Assembly: GCA_963681505.1 (NCBI GenBank)
Contig: OY811974.1
Location: forward strand, 1,261,128-1,325,127
Direction of reading: 5' to 3'
DNA from: Eunapius fragilis
Taxonomy: Eukaryota > Porifera > Demospongiae > Spongillida > Spongillidae
DNA length: 64,000 bases
Both the position numbers and the translations under genes were made by a program. This document shows positions 54,161 through 64,000 of this stretch, in pieces (the stretch's first letter is position 1; each line of letters begins with the position of its first letter). The notes below the pieces were generated by a model, which worked only from the letters and a program-made list of their open reading frames with translations, did not search any database and was not told the origin of the DNA.

Positions 54161-54689
54161 CAAATTATGTGCTCCCCTGACCAATGGTGCTTGGGGAAAT
54201 GAAGCTATTGAAGTCTTCTCTCAGCTGGCATCTCGGCTTGCTACCCTCACGTGCAGGCCAAGTCAGCTCTGCTCACCTCACAGTGGTTTAAAACCATAGG
54301 TGACCGGGACATTTTGAATTCTTGCAAACGTAATATCCAATTTCATATCCAGAAATGGCCCATACATAGGCGGTCATCTTGCTTTTTTTCTCAAATTGAA
54401 TTTTAAACCAGTCTATCATGTACTATAAATCGGTCCGATTATTGTATATGTACTTCAAAAAATTGTGGCATTAACCATTCCGTAAATAAATTCAAGACAA
54501 AATATTAATTTCTACCGCGCATAATTTATTCATAAAAGTCTATCATTGCGTAATCCATTCAATAAAATTATTAAGAATGGCGGGAGCTAGCTCACGAGAC
54601 CTATAGGATGTCTATACTTTTTATAATTATGCCAATACATTTTTAAAAAATGTCACGCCCCCCCCAAGGCTCCCCCTTATCTACGGCTT

Positions 54690-55075
54690 TTCAAACGTCA
54701 GTCTGATTCTTTTTTTATTTCTATAGCGAACGGAATTCGCTAAGCGATCGAAATGCGTGGCCGGATTCAGCTGCCAGCTGCCATCGCCTTACGCAACACG
54801 GTATGTACTAGCCTATAGCAGTAGTGAATACGCGCGCACATAACTTCATTTTATAGAAATCGTGTGCCTGTCGGTTCAGTGCACTCCTTGCGTGCCCATT
54901 TATCGACGTACAATGCTATAACAGATCCATGAGAAACGATGCATGGGGGGGGGGGCGGGGTCGAGTTAAAATTACAGCTGGGCTGAAAAGTTTATGCTCT
55001 GTACGCACAGATGTATTAACCAACCACCATATCTCTCCGTTTTTTATTTCTTCTGCATGTTACACCCACTTGCAG
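54690..55075 (+). repeat. Diverged copy of an arm segment of the 7-kb foldback
   Basis: Shares cagt(c)tgattc, gattcgttaagcgatcaaaa-type sequence, cacggtatgtacta and later gtcgagttaaa and ttatttcttctgcatg with 29500-29640 and 30395-30540, in the same order. The element is therefore a dispersed family, not a one-off. Confidence 0.65.
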
Positions 55076-55077
55076 AT

Positions 55078-55081
55078 AACA

Positions 55082-55141
<60 letters not shown>

Positions 55142-55570
55142 CACAAACCATACATGCTTGTGTGTCATAACCTCTGCTACATGGTTTTATCTCAGTCTCC
55201 AACAACATACTTGTGTCTTATTACATGCTTGTGTATCATCGCCTTCAGTACATACCAATGTTTCATAGTCTCTACTACCTGCTGGTGTCACATAATCTCT
55301 GCTACATGGTCCTTGCTTATAGCGTCCATTACAAGTTTATGTCTCATAGCCTCCATTCCATGGTCCTGTCTCATACATTTTTGTGTCACATAGCCTCCAC
55401 TACATGCTCCTGTCCCATGCCCTTCCTTCACTGTAAATTCTGAGTGGGGGGGAGGTGCAGTTGAGTTAAACCACAGGTGTTATTTTGTGTTGGAATTTAC
55501 TCTCTGAAAGCACAGATGGACCATATTTTAATTTCATCTGCATGTCACACCCTTGCAGCTACAGGTAAAT

Positions 55571-55619
<49 letters not shown>

Positions 55620-55896
55620 ATTAACACCCATAGCACCCTACATGTGTGTCTCTTAACCTCCAGTACATGGTACTGTATTGTAGCCTACATTTTTGTGTGG
55701 GGGGGTTCATACATCTGTGCGTGCAGAGCATAAATCCCAACTAAAAAGAAGGGTTGCTATCAGCACGGCAGTGGTTTTAAACTCGACCACACCTCCCCCC
55801 ACTCTGAACTTATAGAGAAGGAAGGGCATGGGACATGAGTGGAGGTTATGTGACAATACTTTAACTCGCATGTCACACCCCCTTGCAGATATATGT

Positions 55897-55937
<41 letters not shown>

Positions 55938-56638
55938 TTAACACTTAGACATGTACACAAACCTACAGGCTTGTGTCTCGCAGGACTGCATGGATCTCAT
56001 AGCCTCCACTACATGTCTCATATCCTCCTCTGAATGCCCATGCAGGTCTCCTAGGACCCCGAGTGGGGGGGGGGGGGAAGATGAGCCTGTACCCCTGTAC
56101 CCCTTACTTCCTCCCCTTAAAATAAAAAATAGTTTGCTATGAGATATTTAATGCCGAAACACCACAAATGCAAAGGCATATGGGGCATAGCCTCACACAG
56201 TGAGTGAGCTTACAGCGTTCACCCCCCCCCCTCACTCCTTATGCCACTCCCCCTCCCAAATCAACCACTGCTTTGTGTCTCATCGTCTTCCACTACAAAC
56301 TCATGTGACCATGGCCTTGACAACCTTCACACACAAACACAAATCATTCATGCTTGTGCTTCTCCATTACATGTTCCTATCTCATGCCTGCATTAAATGC
56401 TCATGTCTCATAACCTCCACTGTGATGCCCTTGTCTCACTATACAAGTAAATAAAAACATTCTCTAACGAGAGAGTTGTTGGTATATAGGATTGACCAAT
56501 GGTGGTGTAAAAAGCATGGAAACAAGAGTGACAGAAATATTATTGGAAAATTGAAATAGGCCTATATTTAGCCCATTATTCAGGCATGTGTGTTGTATTG
56601 TGTGCTAAATATAGGCCTATTTCAATTTTCCAATAATA

Positions 56639-56689
<51 letters not shown>

Positions 56690-56870
56690 ATTTACCTGTA
56701 GCTGTGGTTTCAGAGAGTAAATTCCAACACAAAATAACACCTGTGATTTAACTCAACCGCACCTCCCCCCCACTCAGAATTTACAGTGAAGGAAGGGCAT
56801 GGGACAGGAGCATGTAGTGGAGGCTATGTGACACAAAAATGTATGAGACAGGACCATGGAATTGAGGCTA
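55078..56870. repeat. CA arrays, degenerate minisatellite and an inverted pair
   Basis: (CA)n at 55080-55140, 55568-55618 and 55900-55932, and (TG)n at 56641-56689. Between them are degenerate units such as ctcatagcctccactacatg. Segment 55357-55572 is the reverse complement of about 56688-56863. Nothing coding is supported. Confidence 0.75.
56447..56650. mobile_element. Hairpin MITE copy
   Basis: Starts acaagtaaataaaaacattc like the 14353 copy, then the arms gaaatattattggaaaattg...cctatatttagc and gctaaatataggcctattt...aatatttctg around a short loop. Confidence 0.8.
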
Positions 56871-57004
56871 TGAGACATAAGCTTGCCTTTCTGCTGTGCA
56901 TTACTAGTATCCTATGTATGGTGTGGCCACGCCTAAATCTGTCTCTGTGTCGACTTCCGGTCCAGGGCAACGCCCAAATCGAACTGTCATATAAGTATGT
57001 CATA

Positions 57005-57240
57005 CACAACCAAATCTTTACGATCTGTATCAGATATGTTAAAGCTTACAATCTGTACCAAAAGCGTATATCATTCTGTTTCAGGTCTGTTGAGTATTAT
57101 CATTCTGATTCAGAATATTCCTTCAATATGTAAGGAACTGTAACGAATATCTGATTCAGGTTGTAAAACAACTGGGATCAGATATGTAATCATATCTGTA
57201 CCAATCTGACAACATGTCTGAACCAGACAATTGGGGTAAC
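57005..57240. other. Periodic TCTG/CAGA-rich stretch
   Basis: Loose repeats such as tctgtatcagatatg, tctgattcaga and tctgattcagg. No coding potential recognised. Confidence 0.35.
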
Positions 57241-57441
57241 TTACGAAGGTAAGCTACTATGTTAAAGTCAAACGCATCCATCGTCTGGAGGTCGTTTTAA
57301 CACCACAAAGTGTCTCTACATGCGCAGCGTACCATCGATATCATTTAAAAAGTTTTCAACACCTCTTGTTTGCTCCACCCTCGCCTCTCTGAAGAAAATA
57401 CGCGGAGAGTTTCAAGTTATAACGAGGTTTGTGTCATAACT

Positions 57442-58165
57442 CATGGCCGTAGACAACTTTCAAAGTTTGGGGGGGCTATAATGACTGGGGGTGGGTGCAG
57501 TAGTGGGCGTGCCCCCTCCTGCCCCCAGATAGGGGGTTTGGGGGAGCGCTGTAAGCTCCCCCAATGGGGTCTGGGGCAAAGCCCCAGCCGCTTTAACCTT
57601 TTCCTTATTTGTTGTTAGCAAAAACTTAACATTAAATGCAGAAATTGACCCAGCTCTATACGGTATAGCAATGAATGCTATTGCTATATATTTAAGTTAG
57701 TTGACATTGTCAAATATCACTTGCCGCCGCGGAGATTTTTTGATCAGCTTTGTCATTTCTTCGATAGTGTCTAATGTATCACGAAGGCCGGGATTACATT
57801 TGCAGCTAAGTTCAGAGTATGGCCATAACAATGAGTATACAAAGCTCTATGCTCTTTTCGAAGTATAGTAGTTGATACACCTGTTTTACAGCCTGCCATT
57901 GAACTAGCCCCATCGTAGCACTGTCCACTGAAGTGAAAGGGATAATCTCAGCAAAATGTCTTCTATTGTTCGGATGATGCTTTCTGCAGAGATAGAGTCC
58001 ATGCTGTGGACTATACTCTACTCACGATCGACCGCTATCAATGATTACAGCTGTAAGTAGTTAATTCTAATTATACGAGATACGGTTAACATTTTAATAT
58101 TTTCTCTCTAGGGAAATTTTGGGGGGGCTCAAGCCCCCCCAAGCCCCCCCTTGTCTACGGCCTTG
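57442..58165. mobile_element. hAT-type element with 5-bp target duplication and DUF4371 remnant
   Basis: Inverted ends CATGGCCGTAGACAA and TTGTCTACGGCCTTG (14 of 15 match); TAACT directly on each side (57437-57441 and 58166-58170). C/G-rich blocks ggggggct and ctcaagccccccc lie just inside. On the minus strand the interior (about 58020-57725) encodes CYDGASSMAGCKTGV, THCYGHTLNLAAN and DTLDTIEEMTKLIKKSPRR across frame changes. These are hallmark blocks of ZMYM1/DUF4371-like hAT transposases. It is therefore an internally deleted derivative of an autonomous hAT, dead as a gene. 724 bp. Confidence 0.8.
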
Positions 58166-58456
58166 TAACTTTGGTAGTATTTTCAATCGAACAGACAACC
58201 AAAAACGGTGTCAATCTATACAGGTGTACCGATCGTAATAGCTGTACTGAGGCCGCAGCAGGTCATTTTCTGTTAATTCGAGGGGGAAGCGATCAAATAA
58301 GCCCTGCCAGGCATGTAAAGTGGTGATTCTTGCGTGGGTAGTATAGCGGATGAAACCTTATCGACGACATGTTTACAAAAAAACAAACCACGTGACACGT
58401 GACACGTGACACGTTTTGTGAAAGATGGCGACGCGTAAGTGCTCTAATACTATTAC

Positions 58457-58497
58457 CATAGATATTCTGTGTAGATATTCTGCACAGAATATCTATG
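58457..58497. repeat. Perfect 15-bp inverted repeat
   Basis: CATAGATATTCTGTG, 11 bases, then CACAGAATATCTATG. The loop itself repeats tagatattctg. Confidence 0.9.
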
Positions 58498-58507
58498 CAT
58501 GTATACT

Positions 58508-58569
58508 CAGGGGCGGATACAGGATTTTTCAAAAGAGGGGGTTGGGACCCGAGATACGAAAAGCGGTGT

Positions 58570-58603
<34 letters not shown>

Positions 58604-58934
58604 AGAGCTGTCCGCTTCAGGCCCGAGACGAAAAGGGAGGGGGGAGGGGTGCTATCCGCTTTAGGCCCGACACGAAAAGCGGGGGGTGGGGGGTGCTGTC
58701 CGCTTCAGGCCCGATACAAAAAGCGGGGTGTGGGGGGGGGGGGGGGTGATACTGTCTACTTAAGGCCCGCGATACGAAAAGCGGAGGTGGGAGGGGGGGG
58801 GGGGGTGCTGTCCGGCGCTTCAGTCCCGATACAAAAAGCGGGGAGTGGGGGGGCTGCTTAGCAGAAGAGGGGGAGGTACCTTATATGAAAGGGGGGGTTG
58901 CAACCCCCCCCCCCCCCCCCCGGATCCGCCTCTG
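58508..58934. mobile_element. hAT-type MITE with 5-bp duplication and internal G-rich repeats
   Basis: Ends CAGGGGCGGATACAGG and CCGGATCCGCCTCTG; ATACT directly on both sides (58503-58507 and 58935-58939). The interior is about six copies of a 50-60-bp unit (ggcccgatacraaaagcgg, a variable G-run, then tgctgtccgcttcag). 427 bp, non-coding. Confidence 0.85.
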
Positions 58935-59100
58935 ATACTCGTAACAATGCACGCATGTTAATGAGCTGAAATTCTGCTCACAGCAGGCTTTTATTGTGAG
59001 CCTTGTGCTGAAACGTTTCCGTATAAAAGTCTATACACGTGAACTCAGAATCCTCATGATCTGTGAGAGGCGCACGAAGGCCAAAGTTTGCAGCAAGTTG

Positions 59101-60656
59101 CAGAGATCGTGGGGCGCAGTCAACTGAACAGGCCAAAACAGAGATGCGCAAGCAGTATGGGTTGAGGGAGATGGAAAATCCTTAGTTTTCAATTCCAGCC
59201 GATTTATTTAGGTAAGCATCGCAGTTGGGATCCTCTATAGCTTATTTGCTTGTCTTTTGTACAACATTAGGTATATGCTTGTAGAAGTATTGCCACTAAA
59301 CTGCTTGGTATTTGTAAGTATGTACTAAAGGAAGTAATGTCAGGGCTGTCAATAAGGCAAAAAAGTGAAGTTCTAGCAAGAGTCAAGGCTTTTAACACCT
59401 CTGGGTTTAAAACAAAAATGTTTGCCGGCACTCCAAGTCATGGGGATTTTAAACGATGGACCCAGATGGCAATGTTTATTTTGGGGCCATATCTATCAGA
59501 AGGACAGAAGAAAGTATATTTGTCATTATCCAAAGTAAGCAACTTTTGTTGACTTCATGCCATAATTTTTATAGGTTTTTCAAATAGTTTTACAGTGAAT
59601 TCTTTACCACCTCACTGTACAATGAGTGGCAGAGACGTTGTCAAGATTTTGTTGATGCCATAAAGGAGCACATACCAGCACTGTTAAAGAAACCAAAGAC
59701 CATTCGAGATTATGGACCATGCTCTGCATTCTCTACTGAACGGTACTGTTACATGCTATATATACAAGTGTGCAATATTTAACAGTATTTTTGGTACATA
59801 TAGGTTTGAATCTTTCAACTCAATGGTTCGAGGCTACAATATATTTGGTAATAGGCTAGCCCCAAGTCGGGACATAACACCTGTGCTATATTTGTAATGA
59901 TAGCACGCATAGTACTGAAAGGTACAAAAACTGTATGCATTTCTGAATTAATTGTTGTATTTATAATTTATTCTAGATGTGGAAATGGTACAAAGGAGTT
60001 TTTTTTTTCACCTTGTATGCAACATTTAATGTGCGGCATACCAATGATGGAACTGAATCAAGACCGTGATATATACAAAGTCGGAGCACCTCAAAAGGTA
60101 TATTTTATTGTATTAGTGAAGCATTTCATGACAACATTATATTTTTAGGCAATACGACAAAAGTGCACTCTATCAACATTACCACTAAAAACTATTATCG
60201 GCAGTCCAACTACTACACTTGGTGCTCTTCAGCATGATTCCCAGTTTGAGATCAGGCTTGAGGAGCTGGCTACCAGTGATACAGTAGAAGAGTTCAAGGC
60301 TGTCATTTCCAAGGATTCAGCTCTTGTAAATCTGGGAGAATTCATCGAACTATTCACCCCCTATGACCAGGCACATGCAGTGGCTGCAACAATACTGGCG
60401 GAGCTGAATAACATGTTGCACAAACTTTTAGATGCAGCATGGACTTCTTCTAGCTACTTTCAACACACTCTCTGGCACCACACATTGTCTTGTTCAGGGC
60501 TTTCACTCTTGTGAGTCCACAGATGGTCAGCCCATTGCTGAACGAATACGACTGTCCCTTGTTCACACTGAGCAAGACAGTTTTCTGCATATCAAGTTCC
60601 AACGTCTTGAGATCAGTTTCAGTGGTTCACGAGTGCACAGAGTCATGCAGTTTTAA
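59101..60656 (+). pseudogene. Decayed multi-exon gene of a transposon-associated family
   Basis: Exonic pieces in order: to about 59210 (EMENP, stop, FSIPADLF, then a GT donor); about 59272-59534 (VEVL, then LLGICKYVLKEVMSGLSIRQ, TQMAMFILGPYLSEGQKKVY); about 59594-59746 (YSEFFTTSLYNEWQRRCQDF, ALLKKPKT, DYGPCSAFSTER); 59804-about 59894 (FESFNSMVRGYNIFGNRLAP, SRDI); 59978-60097 (CGNGTKEFFFSPCMQHL); 60149-about 60440 (AIRQKCTLSTLPLKTIIGSP). Introns have GT-AG ends. The order ENP...VEILHxxLLGxxKY...FESFNxxxRxxxxxGNRxAPSRDI matches a family widespread in fungi and some animals, tied to DNA transposons. A TAG within the first block, a one-base loss near 59296 and a late frame change show it is dead. 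Confidence 0.55.
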
Positions 60657-61231
60657 GACTGCAAGGGTATGCTCAAAGAGTGGAAAGACAGGACACTGTG
60701 TGCAATACATTGGTGTATTGTCATGACTGGAACAACCCTTTTTATTGCTATAATGTATTTTGTGTTTATTAAAATTAATTTATTAATTCTGTTATAAACA
60801 CGTATACTAGTAGTGGATAAACATTTCCTTATAAGGTGTACATATTTTATGATACATGTATGTAACATATATGAGCTACAGATATGTAAAAACATGTCCC
60901 AAAATGTAAGTACATAGTTGCGACATAAAATTTGTTAACAGGGTATGTAACAGATTGTGTTGACATAGTTGAGACATACTCTGTTTACATATATGTGCCA
61001 TATATGGTACGTAACTGTATCATAAAATACAATTTGGCTGTGTATAGTTACGTCATATTGCGTAAAGTTGACATCGCCCTGCTGCAAGCCTAATTAACGT
61101 ACTTAGTTATTGTACGTTCGACGTAAGCAGGACTGGGACGAGGGCCCCAGTCCTCCGTAGCCCGTACGTCCTGGCTTGCGAGACTAACTAGACGTACATA
61201 AGTATTAACTTAATGAAATTATAAATAGTGC

Positions 61232-61616
61232 CTCATTCCATCGATCGGAAATTGACATCGTCGTATCAACCCGAGGCTGCTAAATTTTGCCTTTAGCCTG
61301 CGACGTACACGTGCGTACGTATTAGCTCAACTCCACACTCGGATCACGTGCCATCCCCCCGACATAGTTACAACGAATGGAGATTCAATGCTTCTGGTAC
61401 AACGCTCCTCACAACTCCTTGTGTGGAGCGTTGTATGCTCCCCCCAGAAGCTTTGAATTTATAACTGTGATGTTGCGCGATAATTATCAGGGGGATGGCA
61501 CGTGATCCTAGTGTGGCGCTGAACTAATACGTGCACGTCGCAGGCTAAAGGCAAAATTTAGCAGCCTCGGGTTGCTACGAAGATGTCAATTTCCCCATCG
61601 TTACGATGGAATGAGA
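61232..61616. mobile_element. Foldback element, about 385 bp
   Basis: Arms of about 180 bp (outer ends tcattccatcg and cgatggaatga) mirror each other around a centre near 61425 (acaacgctcc...ggagcgttgt). Both arms include ttaGCCTGCGACGT and its complement. Non-coding. Confidence 0.85.
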
Positions 61617-62351
61617 CACCATTTATCATTCCCAGCTTGCCTGCCTGCCGTACTTTACTAGTATCCGACTTCTGGTGGGATCACGCCCAAATCGGTCTCT
61701 GTGTCGACTTCCGGTCCCAAATCGGTCTCTGTATTGGTCTCTGTGTCATTTGCTCTATGTCAACTGCTGTTGCGACGTACGTACAATTGTGAGGGCACGA
61801 GACGAGACAACATGCTGATTCAATATGGAATACTTCTTCCAATTATGGAAGCCGATTTTTAAATTGGAAGACCTAGTTTTCAATGCATAATATAGTTCTT
61901 CGATGTACTAACTATGTGTTTCTCTCTTGGCAAAATAGGGAATCGTTAAGGTGTTGACACAAATGGTCGTGGAATATTGTAATGAGAAACGCTCCCATTG
62001 ACTACCTGTACATTGAGGACAATGTTATGACAATCCTAGGGAAGCCTAACCTTAAATAGGAAAAATACGGCGACCCCACTAAAAATCATGGCAAATGTAG
62101 TATACAAACAATTTCTTTTGGGAAAAATCTGGTGTGCTTGGTATTGAAGGACCCCATACATTTCTATGGGAAAATATACGGGAATATTCGCTGATTCGCA
62201 AACCGCGAATTAATTAGCTTTTCCCTTTGACCGCTCATTTCTGGATATGTGTAGTGTAAACACTAGTGTAAACAGGTAAGGTTAATGCGGTTCGTTCAAA
62301 GGAGTGATCAAACTTACAACAGGCTAGGACGCACAACTTCTATATATTTTT

Positions 62352-62854
62352 GCTTACTTCGTGAAAAATCACGGGCTAATTATTCGTCTCGCCGTTATTC
62401 GTCTCGCTATTCATTTGCCAGATGAACAGTTGGTCTACCTTCTAGCTCGTCTTTATTTTACTGTTTTACCATGCAATATATAATCTATACCACCTGTTCT
62501 AACATATGATTACTACACAACCTCTATAACATGCCCGCGCAATACAAATATATTATGTCAGGTAGTAACTATGTGTTCTCGGCCTGTAAGATGAGACTTG
62601 AGAGTGAACCCACAATAGTGTTGCTTTTATTCTTTCTGCATGTGATGACATTATTACCTGTACAGGCATATAGGTTTTGTGGCAGGCATGGTCGCTAAGT
62701 ACGCGTTGCTATGTACTTTTGTGTGGGAGGTGGTCGTTCCTATTGGTTGCTTAGGTACGCGTACATACCTAGCAACCAATAGGCGCTAGGCCGAGTATAT
62801 AAATGAGTTACGCGGACGTACGTACGTACGAACGTCGATGTTGGAAATTATAGA
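62352..62854. repeat. Right half of the long-range inverted repeat
   Basis: Reverse complement of 53072-53565. Its outer end is interrupted at 62853 by the next element; the expected continuation (tattag) resumes at 63245. Confidence 0.85.
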
Positions 62855-63239
62855 CCAGTTGCGGCGCGAACGTTTATCGTTGGGATGGCCTTATATGGCC
62901 ATAATAACGACAAACGTGTTAGTTGTGGGCGTCAATTTCGGTGGCCATTTTGGTGGGCAAAATGTACAGGTGAGTATGGGCCAAAATGGAATGGTCACGA
63001 GTTGTGTACAATCGGCTGAACAAATCGGTTCGAAAAGAATTGTGACACTGAGGTAAACATTCAAATTTCTTACCGATAGCTAACTTTTTCGAACCGATTT
63101 GTTCAGCCGATTGTACACAACTCGTGACCATTCCATTTTGGCCCATACTCACCTGTACATTTTGCCCACCAAAATGGCCGCCGAAATTGACGCCCACGAC
63201 TAACACGTTCGACGATAAACGTTCGCGCCGCAACTGGTC
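62854..63239. mobile_element. 386-bp foldback with TATAG target duplication
   Basis: Begins accagttgcggcgcgaacgt and ends with the mirror sequence. Arms about 170-190 bp around a centre near 63060. TATAG stands on both sides (62849-62853 and 63240-63244). The other copy of the surrounding inverted repeat (near 53060) shows the uninterrupted site. The left arm carries about 30 extra bases (ggatggccttatatggccat) lacking from the right arm. Confidence 0.85.
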
Positions 63240-63255
63240 TATAGTATTAGAAGAG

Positions 63256-63563
63256 ATATATATATACAAGATATAAAAATTTAATTAAAATAAAAATTGG
63301 TGATGTAGGATTTGTAGACAGCAATTGAGTAAAAAGTAAGGAAACAAGGAATTACGGATATTAGGCATTCATTTAATTATAAATATTACATACCTACATT
63401 TAGCACAGAATTTCAAGGAGGTAGATTTGCTAAATAATGTAGATCTGTAATATTTATAATTAAATGAATGCCTAATATTCGTAAGTCCTTGTTTGAAATT
63501 CCTTACTTTTTACTCAATTGCTGTCTACAAATCCTACATCACCAATTTTATTTTAATTATTTT
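63256..63563. mobile_element. Hairpin MITE copy, long near-perfect arms
   Basis: Arms of about 135 bp (outer ends attaaaataaaaattggtga and taccaattttattttaat-like complement) around a centre near 63410. Same interior logic as the 14353 family (aaagtaaggaaacaagg, tacatttagcac). Confidence 0.75.
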
Positions 63564-63694
63564 TTTATATCTGGTTTCACACATTTTTATGCATGAGAAT
63601 AAACGAAGGAGGAAGTTTATATACATATTGAGGCATGTATTGGGCAACCTTAGAATCATACTCTATCGTTGCACAAGAGACCGTTTGATCTAGC

Positions 63695-63900
63695 TCACAT
63701 GCATTGGGCCTTCATGCTATCCTTCTTACTCTCAGAATCGGCTTTGTAGTGCTTCCTGTCGCAAGTCTTCTTTTTTCATGCGCTTCTTGAAAACTGTCAC
63801 GCTCCTCAATATCTTGCGACTCGCCAACACAACAGTCATCATTTAACTTTGCGATCTTCTTAGAGCGATTCATTTCTCTTCGCGAGCGACGTGACGGCAT
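63695..63900 (-). pseudogene. Helitron-like N-terminal relic, second copy
   Basis: Minus strand from 63900: MPSRRSRREMNRSKK, then an open frame to 63712. The YRADPEKxR-type unit is readable only in another frame as RKHYKADSESKKDSM, followed by a stop. Same start motif (MPSR...) as the relic at 15094, supporting a shared mobile-element origin. Confidence 0.45.
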
Positions 63901-64000
63901 TTTGAAGAAAACAAACCAGACACAACGTCAAGCTTTTGGTACACCGTACAACCGTGACAAAAACTGTAATAGCGCAAATATAGAACGTGTTCAACCACAC

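Overview
This window is eukaryotic, from a marine invertebrate and most likely a sponge (Porifera, demosponge-like). The basis is the gene content: an ankyrin-COR-Death protein, a two-SRCR membrane receptor and a GH116-like ectoenzyme. Exons are short, introns follow GT-AG rules, and there is a very dense load of hAT-type miniature elements, foldback elements and dinucleotide arrays. No bacterial operon, CRISPR array, rRNA or convincing tRNA was seen. The taxon is an inference; no species marker could be checked.

Layout. 0-15 kb is a graveyard of mobile DNA. It holds relics of hAT transposases (2.5-3.3 kb and 6.4-6.7 kb), a retroelement C-terminal scrap (7.3 kb), a fossil gag region (8.1-9.1 kb), an ISXO2/Merlin-type transposase relic (9.1-9.9 kb), a 1.4-kb CAGGG-ended element containing a TTAA-flanked MITE with four identical-type 16-bp palindromes (12.0-13.4 kb), and a hairpin MITE plus a Helitron-like N-terminal relic (14.3-15.1 kb). 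15.9-18.36 kb is a broken Ty3/Gypsy-type pol fossil on the minus strand. It stops abruptly at a plus-strand host gene (18.36-21.97 kb) encoding about 18 ankyrin repeats, a COR-like region and a Death domain; its Roc GTPase domain is missing and there are frame breaks.

23.3-39.76 kb is one minus-strand gene in at least 13 recognisable coding exons. It encodes a membrane-anchored GH116 (non-lysosomal glucosylceramidase/DUF608)-like protein with an apparent PAN/Apple-like module inside its N-terminal domain. Exon phases agree across all 13 exons, one intron is GC-AG, and the 8.1-kb intron 28675-36799 is filled by a 7.0-kb imperfect palindrome whose two ends are identical and flanked by TA repeats. 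Other introns of this gene carry minisatellites, including a G-rich 24-bp array abutting a 5' splice site.

44.3-50.2 kb is a plus-strand gene of seven exons that joins in frame into a 347-residue type I membrane protein: signal peptide, two SRCR domains, Ser/Thr-rich stalk, transmembrane helix and short basic tail. Its first ATG lies inside the 8-bp target-site duplication of a hAT-type MITE, and two of its introns each carry a large foldback element. 51.8-52.3 kb is a small two-exon minus-strand gene for a secreted EndoU-like protein.

53-64 kb is again mobile DNA. A pair of about 0.5-kb inverted repeats (53.07-53.57 and 62.35-62.85 kb) brackets about 9 kb that contains two hAT-type elements with 5-bp target duplications, one carrying a DUF4371 transposase remnant. 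It also holds a foldback element and a decayed multi-exon gene of a family common in transposon-rich genomes. The right inverted repeat is itself split by a 386-bp foldback with a 5-bp duplication. The host genes do not form an obvious pathway together. Two are cell-surface or secretory proteins and one is a death-fold signalling protein, which fits a region rich in surface and innate-immunity-type genes.
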